A stretch of DNA of 64,000 nucleotides from the NCBI GenBank assembly GCA_026874595.1, contig CM049315.1, positions 1,494,501 to 1,558,500 of the forward strand. Reading direction: 5' to 3'. Under the pieces are notes generated by a model that saw only the letters and a list, made by a program, of their open reading frames with translations, searched no databases and had not been told where the DNA came from. Origin of the DNA: Sipunculus nudus. Lineage: Eukaryota; Annelida; Sipuncula; Golfingiida; Sipunculidae. Below are positions 1-12,737 of the stretch, piece after piece; position 1 is the stretch's first letter; each line of letters begins with the position of its first letter. Position numbers and translations under genes: made by a program.

Positions 1-3000
1 TCACAATAAATTATGACGTTGGTTCATTTCTAACACTGTGAAAAAATAAATTCAGAAAGCTTAATTATTAAATATGATTCTGAAAGCATGTTCACCTTGA
101 TCCTTACATCTATTGCCTTCAGAATAAATTATGACTTTGGATCATTTCTAACACTGTGAAAAAAATAAATTCAGAAAGCTTGATTTTTTAATATGATTCT
201 GAAAGCATGTTCACCTTGATCCTTACATCTATTGCCTTCAGAATAAATTATGACTTTGGATCATTTCTAACAGTGTGCAAAAATAAATTCAGAAAGCTTG
301 ATTATTAAATATGATTCTGAAAGCATGTTCACCTTGATCCTTACATCTTTTGCCTTCAGAATAAATTATGACTTTGGATCATTTCTAACACTGTGAAAAA
401 ATAAATTCAGAAAGCTTAATTATTAAATATGATTCTGAAAGCATGTTCACCTTGATCCTTACATCTTTTGCCTTCACAATAAATTACGATTTTGGATCAT
501 TTCTAACACTGTGCAAAAAATAAATTCAGAAAGCTTGATTATTAAATATGATTCTGAAAGCATGTTCACCTTAATCCTTACATCTATTGCCTTCAGAATA
601 AATTATGACTTTGGATCATTACTAACACTGTGCAAAAAATAAATTCAGAAAGCTTGATTATTAAATGTGATTCTGAAAGCATGTTCACCTTGATCCTTAC
701 ATCTATTGCCTTCAAAATAAATTATGACTTTGGATCATTTCTAACACTGTGCAAAAAATAAATTCAGAATGCTTGATTATTAAATATGATTCTGAAAGCA
801 TGTTCACCTTGATCCTTACATCTATTGCCTTCAGAATAAATTATGACTTTGGATCATTTCTAACACTGTGCAAAAAATAAATTCAGAAAGCTTGATTATT
901 AAATATGATTCTGAAAGCATGTTCACCTTGATCCTTACATCTATTGCCTTCAGAATAAATTTTGACTTTGGATCATTTCTAACACTGTGCAAAAAATAAA
1001 TTCAGAAAGCTTGATTATTAAATATGATTCTGAAAGCATGTTCACCTTGATCCTTACATCTGTTGCCTTCAGAATAAATTATGACTTTGGATCATTTCTA
1101 ACACTGAGCAAAAAATAAATTCAGAAAGCTTGATTATTAAATATGATTCTGAAAGCATGTTCACCTTGATCCTTACATCTATTGCCTTCAGAATAAATTA
1201 TGACTTTGGATCATTTCTAACACTGTGCAAAAAATAAATTCAGAAAGCTTGATTATTAAATATGATTCTGAAAGCATGTTCACCTTAATCCTTACATCTA
1301 TTGCCTTCAGAATAAATTATGACTTTGGATCATTTCTAACACTGTGTAAAGAAATAAATTCAGAAAGCTTGATTATTAAATATGATTCTGAAAGCATGTT
1401 CACCTTGATCCTTACATCTATTGCCTTCAGAATAAATTATGACTTTGGATCATTTCTAACACTGTGCAAAAAAATAAATTCAGAAAGACTGATTATTAAA
1501 TATGATTCTGAAAGCATGTTCACCTTGATCCTTACATCTATTGCCTTCAGAATAAATTATGACTTTGGATCATTTTAACACTGTACAAAAAATAAATTCA
1601 GAAAGACTGATTATTAAATATGATTCTGAAAGCATGTTCACCTTGATCCTTACATCTATTGCCTTCAGAATAAATTATGACTTTGGATCATTTCTAACAC
1701 TGTACAAAAAATAAATTCAGAAAGTTTGATTATTAAATATGATTCTGAAAGCATGTTCACCTTGATCCTTACATCTATTGCCTTCAGAATAAATTATGAC
1801 TTTGGATCATTTCTAACACTGTGCAAAAAATAAATTCAGAAAGCTTGATTATTAAATATGATTCTGAAAGCATGTTCACCTTGATCCTTACATCTATTGC
1901 CTTCAGAATAAATTATGACTTTGGATCATTTCTAACACTGTGCAAAAGAAAAATTCAGAAAGCTTGATTATTAAATATGATTCTGAAAGCATGTTCACCT
2001 TGATCTTTACATCTATTGCCTTCAGAATAAATTATGACTTTGGATCATTTCTAACACTGTGCAAAAAAATAAATTCAGAAAGACTGATTATTAAATATGA
2101 TTCTGAAAGCATGTTCACCTTGATCCTTACATCTATTGCCTTCAGAATAAATTATGACTTTGGATCATTTTAACACTGTACAAAAAATAAATTCAGAAAG
2201 ACTGATTATTAAATATGATTCTGAAAGCATGTTCACCTTGATCCTTACATCTATTGCCTTCAGAATAAATTATGACTTTGGATCATTTCTAACACTGTAC
2301 AAAAAATAAATTCAGAAAGTTTGATTATTAAATATGATTCTGAAAGCATGTTCACCTTGATCCTTACATCTATTGCCTTCAGAATAAATTATGACTTTGG
2401 ATCATTTCTAACACTGTGCAAAAAATAAATTCAGAAAGCTTGATTATTAAATATGATTCTGAAAGCATGTTCACCTTGATCCTTACATCTATTGCCTTCA
2501 GAATAAATTATGACTTTGGATCATTTCTAACACTGTGCAAAAGAAAAATTCAGAAAGCTTGATTATTAAATATGATTCTGAAAGCATGTTCACCTTGATC
2601 TTTACATCTATTGCCTTCAGAATAAATTATGACTTTGGATCATTTCTAACACTGTGCAAAAAATAAATTAAGAAAGCTTGATTATTGAATATGATTCTGA
2701 AAGCATGTTCACCTTGATCCTTACATCTTTTGGCTTCACAATAAATTATGACTTTGGTTCATTTCTAACACTGTGAAAAAATAAATTCAGAAAGCTTAAT
2801 TATTAAATATGATTCTGAAAGCATGTTCACCTTGATCCTTACATCTATTGCCTTCAGAATAAATTATGACTTTGGATCATTTCTAACACTGTGAAAAAAA
2901 TAAATTCAGAAAGCTTGATTTTTTAATATGATTCTGAAAGCATGTTCACCTTGATCCTTACATCTACTGCCTTCAGAATAAATTATGACTTTGGATCATT

Positions 3001-6000
3001 TCTAACAGTGTGCAAAAATAAATTCAGAAAGCTTGATTATTAAATATGATTCTGAAAGCATGTTCACCTTGATCCTTACATCTTTTGCCTTCAGAATAAA
3101 TTATGACTTTGGATCATTTCTAACACTGTGCAAAAAAATAAATTCAGAATGCTTGATTATTAAATATGATTCTGAAAGCATGTTCACCTTGATCCTTACA
3201 TCTATTGCCTTCAGAATAAATTATGACTTTGGATCATTTCTAACACTGTGCAAAAAATAAATTCAGAAAGCTTGATTATTAAATATGATTCTGAAAGCAT
3301 GTTCACCTTGATCCTTACATCTATTGCCTTCAGAATAAATTTTGACTTTGGATCATTTCTAACACTGTGCAAAAAATAAATTCAGAAAGCTTGATTATTA
3401 AATATGATTCTGAAAGCATGTTCACCTTGATCCTTACATCTGTTGCCTTCAGAATAAATTATGACTTTGGATCATTTCTAACACTGAGCAAAAAATAAAT
3501 TCAGAAAGCTTGATTATTAAATATGATTCTGAAAGCATGTTCACCTTGATCCTTACATCTATTGCCTTCAGAATAAATTATGACTTTGGATCATTTCTAA
3601 CACTGTGCAAAAAATAAATTCAGAAAGCTTGATTATTAAATATGATTCTGAAAGCATGTTCACCTTAATCCTTACATCTATTGCCTTCAGAATAAATTAT
3701 GACTTTGGATCATTTCTAACACTGTGTAAAAAAATAAATTCAGAAAGCTTGATTATTAAATATGATTCTGAAAGCATGTTCACCTTGATCCTTACATCTA
3801 TTGCCTTCAGAAGAAATTATGACTTTGGATCATTTCTAACACTGTGCAAAAAAATAAATTCAGAAAGACTGATTATTAAATATGATTCTGAAAGCATGTT
3901 CACCTTGATCCTTACATCTATTGCCTTCAGAATAAATTATGACTTTGGATCATTTTAACACTGTACAAAAAATAAATTCAGAAAGACTGATTATTAAATA
4001 TGATTCTGAAAGCATGTTCACCTTGATCCTTACATCTATTGCCTTCAGAATAAATTATGACTTTGGATCATTTCTAACACTGTACAAAAAATAAATTCAG
4101 AAAGTTTGATTATTAAATATGATTCTGAAAGCATGTTCACCTTGATCCTTACATCTATTGCCTTCAGAATAAATTATGACTTTGGATCATTTCTAACACT
4201 GTGCAAAAAATAAATTCAGAAAGCTTGATTATTAAATATGATTCTGAAAGCATGTTCACCTTGATCCTTACATCTATTGCCTTCAGAATAAATTATGACT
4301 TTGGATCATTTCTAACACTGTGCAAAAGAAAAATTCAGAAAGCTTGATTATTAAATATGATTCTGAAAGCATGTTCACCTTGATCTTTACATCTATTGCC
4401 TTCAGAATAAATTATGACTTTGGATCATTTCTAACACTGTGCAAAAAATAAATTAAGAAAGCTTGATTATTGAATATGATTCCGAAAGCATGTTCACCTT
4501 GATCCTTACATCTTTTGGCTTCACAATAAATTATGACTTTGGTTCATTTCTAACACTGTGAAAAAATAAATTCAGAAAGCTTAATTATTAAATATGATTC
4601 TGAAAGCATGTTCACCTTGTTCCTTACATCTATTGCCTTCAGAATAAATTATGACTTTGGATCATTTCTAACACTGTGAAAAAAATAAATTCAGAAAGCT
4701 TGATTTTTTAATATGATTCTGAAAGCATGTTCACCTTGATCCTTACATCTATTGCCTTCAGAATAAATTATGACTTTGGATCATTTCTAACAGTGTGCAA
4801 AAATAAATTCAGAAAGCTTGATTATTAAATATGATTCTGAAAGCATGTTCACCTTGATCCTTACATCTTTTGCCTTCAGAATAAATTATGACTTTGGATC
4901 ATTTCTAACACTGTGAAAAAATAAATTCAGAAAGCTTAATTATTAAATATGATTCTGAAAGCATGTTCACCTTGATCCTTACATCTTTTGCCTTCACAAT
5001 AAATTATGACTTTGGATCATTTCTAACACTGTGAAAAAATAAATTCAGAAAGCTTAATTATTAAATATGATTCTGAAAGCATGTTCACCTTGATCCTTAC
5101 ATCTATTGCCTTCAGAATAAATTATGACTTTTGATCATTTCTAACACTGTGAAAAAAATAAATTCAGAAAGCTTGATTATTAAATATGATTCTGAAAGCA
5201 TGTTCACCTTGATCCTTACATCTATTGCCTTCAGAATAAATTATGACTTTGGATCATTTCTAACACTGTGCAAAAATAAATTCAGAAAGCTTGATTATTA
5301 AATATGATTCTGAAAGCATGTTCACCTTGATCCTTACATCTTTTGCCTTCACAATAAATTATGACTTTGGATCATTTCTAACACTGTGAAAAAATAAATT
5401 CAGAAAGCTTAATTATTAAATATGATTCTGAAAGCATGTTCACCTTGATCCTTACATCTTTTGCCTTCACAATAAATTATGACTTTGGATCATTTCTAAC
5501 ACTGTGAAAAAATAAATTCAGAAAGCTTAATTATTAAATATGATTCTGAAAGCATGTTCACCTTGATCCTTACATCTATTGCCTTCAGAATAAATTATGA
5601 CTTTGGATCATTTCTAACACTGTGAAAAAAATAAATTCAGAAAGCTTGATTATTAAATATGATTCTGAAAGCATGTTCACCTTGATCCTTACATCTTTTG
5701 CCTTCACAATAAATTATGACTTTGGATCATTTCTAACACTGTGAAAAAATAAATTCAGAAAGCTTAATTATTAAATATGATTCTGAAAGCATGTTCACCT
5801 TGATCCTTACATCTATTGCCTTCAGAATATATTATGACTTTGGATCATTTCTAACACTGTGCAAAAAAAATAAATTCAGAAAGCTTGATTATTAAATATG
5901 ATTCTGAAAGCATGTTCACCTTGATCCTTACATCTATTGCCTTCAGAATAAATTATGACTTTGGATCATTTCTAACACTGTGAAAAAATAAATTCAGAAA

Positions 6001-9000
6001 GCTTAATTATTAAATATGATTCTGAAAGCATGTTCACCTTGATCCTTACATCTATTGCCTTCAGAATAAATTATGACTTTGGATCATTTCTAACACTGTG
6101 AAAAAAATAAATTCAGAAAGCTTGATTATTAAATATGATTCTGAAAGCATGTTCACCTTGATCCTTACATCTATTGCCTTCAGAATAAATTATGACTTTG
6201 GATCATTTCTAACACTGTGCAAAAATAAATTCAGAAAGCTTGATTATTACATATGATTCTGAAAGCATGTTCACCTTGATCCTTACATCTTTTGCCTTCA
6301 CAATAAATTATGACTTTGGATCATTTCTAACACTGTGATAAAATAAATTCAGAAAGCTTAATTATTAAATATGATTCTGAAAGCATGTTCACCTTGATCC
6401 TTACATCTTTTGCCTTCACAATAAATTATGACTTTGGATCATTTCTAACACTGTGAAAAAATAAATTCAGAAAGCTTAATTATTAAATATGATTCTGAAA
6501 GCATGTTCACCTTGATCCTTACATCTATTGCCTTCAGAATAAATTATGACTTTGGATCATTTCTAACACTGTGAAAAAAATAAATTCAGAAAGCTTGATT
6601 ATTAAATATGATTCTGAAAGCATGTTCACCTTGATCCTTACATCTTTTGCCTTCACAATAAATTATGACTTTGGATCATTTCTAACACTGTGAAAAAATA
6701 AATTCAGAAAGCTTAATTATTAAATATGATTCTGAAAGCATGTTCACCTTGATCCTTACATCTATTGCCTTCAGAATAAATTATGACTTTGGATCATTTC
6801 TAACACTGTGAAAAAAATAAATTCAGAAAGCTTGATTATTAAATATGATTCTGAAAGCATGTTCACCTTGATCCTTACATCTTTTGCCTTCAGAATAAAT
6901 TATGACTTTGGATCATTTCTAACACTGTGAAAAAAATAAATTCAGAAAGCTTGATTATTAAATATGATTCTGAAAGCATGTTCACCTTGATCCTTACATC
7001 TATTGCCTTCAGAATAAATTATGACTTTGGATCATTTCTAACACTGTGAAAAAAATAAATGCAGAAAGCTTGATTATTAAATATGATTCTGAAAGCATGT
7101 TCACCTTGATCCTTACATCTATTGCCTTCAGAATATATTATGACTTTGGATCATTTCTAACACTGTGCAAAAAAAATAAATTCAGAAAGCTTGATTATTA
7201 AATATGATTCTGAAAGCATGTTCACCTTGATCCTTACATCTATTGCCTTCAGAATAAATTATGACTTTGGATCATTTCTAACACTGTGCAAAAAATAAAT
7301 TCAGAAAGCTTGATTATTAAATATGATTCTGAAAGCATGTTCAACTTGATCCTTACATCTATTGCCTTCAGAATAAGTTATGACTTTGGATCATTTCTAA
7401 CACTTTGCAAAAAATAAATTCAGAAAGCTTGATTATTAAATATGATTCTGAAAGCATGTTCACCTTGATCCTTACATCTATTGCCTTCAGAATAATTTAT
7501 GACTTTGGATCATTTCTAACACTGTGCAAAAAAATAAATTCAGAAAGCTTGATTATTAAATATGATTCTGAAAGCATGTTCACCTTGATCCTTACATCTA
7601 TTGCCTTCAGAATAAATTATGACGTTGGATCATTTCTAACACTGTGAAAAAATAAATTCAGAAAGCTTGATTATTAAATATGATTCTGAAAGCATGTTCA
7701 CCTTGATCCTTACATCTATTGCCTTCAGAATAAATTATGACTTTGGATCATTTCTAACACTGCGCAAAAAATAAATTCAGAAAGCTTGATTATTAAATAT
7801 GATTCTGAAAGCATGTTCAACTTGATCCTTACATCTATTGCCTTCAGAATAAGTTATGACTTTGGATCATTTCTAACACTGTGCAAAAAAATAAATTCAG
7901 AAAGCTTGATTATTAAATATGATTCTGAAAGCATGTTCACCTTGATCCTTACATCTTTTGCCTTCACAATAAATTATGACTTTGGATCATTTCTAACACT
8001 GTGAAAAAATAAATTCAGAAAGCTTGATTATTAAATATGATTCTGAAATCATGTTCACCTTGATCCTTACATCTATTGCCTTCAGAATAAATTATGACTT
8101 TGGATCATTTCTATCACAGCGCAAAAAATAAATTCAGAAAGCTTGATTATTAAATATGATTCTGAAAGCATGTTCACCTTGATCCTTACATCTATTGCCT
8201 TCAGAATAAGTTATGACTTTGGATCATTTCTAACACTGTGCAAAAAAATAAATTCAGAAAGCTTGATTATTAAATATGATTCTGAAAGCATGTTCACCTT
8301 GATCCTTACATCTATTGCCTTCAGAATAAATTATGACTTTGGATCATTTCTAACACTGTGAAAAAATAAATTCAGAAAGCTTAATTATTAAATATGATTC
8401 TGAAAGCATGTTCACCTTGATCCTTACATCTATTGCCTTCAGAATAAATTATGACTTTGGATCATTTCTAACACTGTGTAAAAAATAAATTCAGAAAGCT
8501 TGATTATTAAATATGATTCTGAAAGCATGTTCACCTTGATCCTTACATCTATTGCCTTCAGAATAAATTATGACTTTGGATCATTTCTAACACTGCGCAA
8601 AAAATAAATTAAGAAAGCTTGATTAATAAATTTGATTCTGAAAGCATGTTCACCTTGATCCTTACATCTTTTGCCTTCAGAATAAATTATGACTTTGGAT
8701 CATTTCTAACACTGTGCAAAAAATAAATTCAGAAAGCTTGATTATAAAATATGATTCTGAAAGCATGTTCACCTTGATCCTTACATCTATTGCCTTCAGA
8801 ATAAATTATGACTTTGGATCATTTCTAACACTGTGCAAAAAATAAATTCAGAAAGCTTGATTATTAAATATGATTCTGAAAGCATGTTCACCTTGATCCT
8901 TACATCTATTGCCTTCAGAATAAATTATGACTTTGGATCATTTCTAATACTGTGAAAAAATAAATTCAGAAAGCTTGATTATTAAATTTGATTCTGAAAG

Positions 9001-12000
9001 CATGTTCATCTTGATCCTTACATCTATTGCCTTCAGAATAAATTATGACTTTGGATAATTTCTAACACTGTGCAAAAGATAAATTCAGAAAGCTTGATTA
9101 TTAAATATGATTCTGAAAGCATTTTCACCTTGATCCTTATATCTATTGCCTTCGGAATAAATTATGACTTTGGATCATTTCTAACACTGTGCAAAAAATA
9201 AATTCAGAAAGCTTGATTATTAAATATGATTCTGAAAGCATGTTCACCTTGATCCTTACATCTATTGCCTTCAGAAGAAATTATGACTTTGGATCATTTC
9301 TAACACTGTGCAAAAAAATACATTCAGAAAGCTTGATTATTAAATATGATTCTGAAAGCATGTTCACCTTGACCCTTACATCTATTGCCTTCAGAAGAAA
9401 TTATGACTTTGGATCATTTCTAACACTGTGCAAAAAAATAAATTCAGAAAGCTTGATTATTAAATATGATTCTGAACATGTTCACCTTGATCCTTACATC
9501 TATAGCCTTCAGAATAAATCATGACTTTGGATCATTTCTAACACTGTGCAAAAAATAAATTCAGAAAGCTTGATTATTAAATATGATTCTGAAAGCATGT
9601 TCACCTTGATCCTTACATCTATTGCCTTCAGAATAAATTATGACTTTGGATCATTTCTAACACTGTGCAAAAAATAAATTCAGAAAGCTTGATTATTAAA
9701 TATGATTCTGAACATGTTCACCTTGATCCTTACATCTATAGCCTTCAGAATAAATCATGACTTTGGATCATTTCTAACACTGTGCAAAAAATAAATTCAG
9801 AAAGCTTGATTATTAAATATGATTCTGAAAGCATGTTCACCTTGATCCTTACATCTATTGCCTTCAGAATAAATTATGACTTTGGATCATTTCTAACACT
9901 GTGCAAAAAATAAATTCAGAAAGCTTGATTATTAAATATGATTCTGAAAGCATGTTCACCTTGATCCTTACATCTATTGCCTTCAGAATAAATTATGACT
10001 TTGGATCATTTCTAACACTGTGCAAAAGATAAATTCAGAAAGCTTGATTATTAAATATGATTCTGAAAGCATGTTCAACTTGATCTTTACATCTATGGCC
10101 TTCAGAATAAATCATGACTTTGGATCATATCTAACACTGTGCAAAAAATAAATTCAGAAAGCTTGATTATTGAATATGATTCTGAAAGCATGTTCACCTT
10201 GATCCTTACATCTTTTGCCTTCACAATAAATTATGACTTTGGATCATTTCTAACACTGTGAAAAAATAAATTCAGAAAGCTTAATTATTAAATATGATTC
10301 TGAAAGCATGTTCACCTTGATCCTTACATCTATTGCCTTCAAAATAAATTATGACTTTGGATCATTTCTAACACTGTGAAAAAATAAATTCAGAAAGCTT
10401 GATTATTCAATATGATTCTGAAAGCATGTTCACCTTGATCCTTACATCTATAGCCTTCAGAATAAATTATGACTTTGGATCATTTCTACCACTGTGCAAA
10501 AATAAATTCAGAAAGCTTGATTATTATATATGATTCTGAAAGCATGTTCACCTTGATCCTTACATCTATTGCCTTCAGAATATATTATGACTTTGGATCA
10601 TTTCTAACACTGTGCAAAAAAATAAATTCAGAAAGCTTGATTATTAAATATGATTCTGAAAGCATGTTCAACTTGATCCTTACATCTATTGCTTTCAGAA
10701 TAAATTATGACTTTGGATAATTTCTAACACTGTGCAAAAAATAAATTCAGAAAGCTTGATTATTAAATATGATTCTGAAAGCATGTTCACCTTGATCCTT
10801 ACATCTATTGCCTTCAGAATAAGTTATGACTTTGGATCATTTCTAACACTGTGCAAAAAATAAATTCAGAAAGCTTGATTATTAAATATGATTCTGAAAG
10901 CATGTTCACCTTGACCCTTACATCTATTGCCTTCAGAAGAAATTATGACTTTGGATCATTTCTAACACTGTGCAAAAAAATAAATTCAGAAAGCTTGTTT
11001 ATTAAATATGATTCTGAAAGCATGTTCACCTTGATCCTTACATCTATTGCCTTCAGAATAAATTATGACTTTGGATCATTTCTAACACTGTGCAAAAATA
11101 AATTCAGAAAGCTTGATTATTAAATATGATTCTGAAAGCATGTTCACCTTGATCCTTACATCTATTGCCTTCAGAATAAGTTATGACTTTGGATCATTTC
11201 TATCACAGCGCAAAAAATAAATTCAGAAAGCTTGATTATTAAATATGATTCTGAAAGCATGTTCACCTTGATCCTTACATCTATTGCCTTCAGAATAAAT
11301 TATGACTTTGGATCATTTCTAACACTGCGCAAAAAATAAATTCAGAAAGCTTGATTATTTAATTTTATTCTGAAAGCATGTTCACCTTGATCCTTACATC
11401 TATTGCCTTCAGAATAAATTATGACTTTGGATCATTTCTAACACTGTGCAAAAAATAAATTCAGAAAGCTTGATTATTAAATATGATTCCGAAAGCATGT
11501 TCACCTTGATCCTTACATCTATTGCCTTCAGAATAAATTATGACTTTGGATCATTTCTAAAACTATGCAAAAAATAAATTCAGAAAGCTTGATTATTAAA
11601 TATGATTCTGAAAGCATGTTCACCTTGATCCTTACATCTATTGCCTTCAGAATAAATTATGACTTTGGATCATTTCTAACACTGTACAAAAAATAAATTC
11701 AGAAAGCTAGATTATTAAATGTGATTCTAAAAGCATGTTCACCTTGATCCTTACATCTATTGCCTTCAGAATAAATTATGACTTTGGATCATTTCTAACA
11801 CTGTGCAAAAAATAAATTCAGAAAGCTTGATTATTAAATATGATTCTGAAAGCATGTTCACCTTGATCCTTACATCTATTGCCTTCAGAAGAAATTATGA
11901 CTTTCGATCATTTCTAACACTGTGCAAAAAAATAAATTCAGAAAGCTTGATTATTAAATATGATTCTGAAAGCATGTTCACCTTGATCCTTACATCTATT

Positions 12001-12676
12001 GCCTTCAGAATAAGTTCTGACTTTGGATCATTTCTAACACTGTGCAAAAAAAATTCAGAAAGCTTGATTATTAAATGTGATTCTGAAAGCATGTTCACCT
12101 TGATCCTTACATCTATTGCCTTCAGAATAAATTATGACTTTGGATCATTTCTAAAACTGTGCAAAAAATAAATTCAGAAAGCTTGATTATTAAATATGAT
12201 TCTGAAAGCATGTTCACCTTGATCCTTACATCTATTGCCTTCAGAATAAATTATGACTTTGGATCATTTCTAACACTGTGCAAAAAATAAATTCAGAAAG
12301 CTTGATTATTGAATATGATTCTGAAAGCATGTTCACCTTGATCCTTACATCTATTGCCTTCATAATGACTTTGCAAAAAATAAATTCAGAAAGCTTGATT
12401 ATTGAATATGATTCTTAGATCATGTTCACCTTGATCCTTACATCTATTTCCTTCAGAATAAATTATGACATTGGATCATTTCTAACACCGTGCAAAAAAT
12501 AAATTCAGAAAGCTTGATTATTAAATATGATTCTTAGATCATGTTAACCTTGATCCTTACATCTATTGCTTTCAGAATAAATTATGACTTTGGATCATTT
12601 CTAACACTGTGCAAAAAAATAAATTCAGAAAGCTTGATTATTAAATATGATTCTGAAAGCATGTTCACCTTGATCT
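1..12676. repeat. 119-bp AT-rich satellite array (about 106 copies, open at the left edge)
   Basis: Head-to-tail monomers of about 119 bp (118-121). Length varies mainly in an A-run after the CTGTGC segment. Most monomers carry AATTCAGAAAGCTTGATT, including a HindIII site, then ATTCTGAAAGCATGTTCACC and CTTCAGAATAAATTATGAC. The two segments ATTCAGAAAGCTTGAT and ATTCTGAAAGCATGTT look like an old internal duplication. Where a monomer is exactly 120 bp the plus frame stays open, which produces short repetitive ORFs that I do not treat as genes. Variant monomers recur at exact multiples of 119 bp, showing higher-order duplication. The right-hand edge (12358-12676) holds a truncated unit of about 75 bp and units with GATTCTTAGATCATG, as expected of decaying array margins. 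The array lies inside intron 2 of the MAO-like gene, if that gene is intact. Confidence 0.97.
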
Positions 12677-12737
12677 TTACGCAGAACATAACAAGAGAAG
12701 AAAAGGTAAAGGGTATGACTAAAAATGTAATTTTTCT

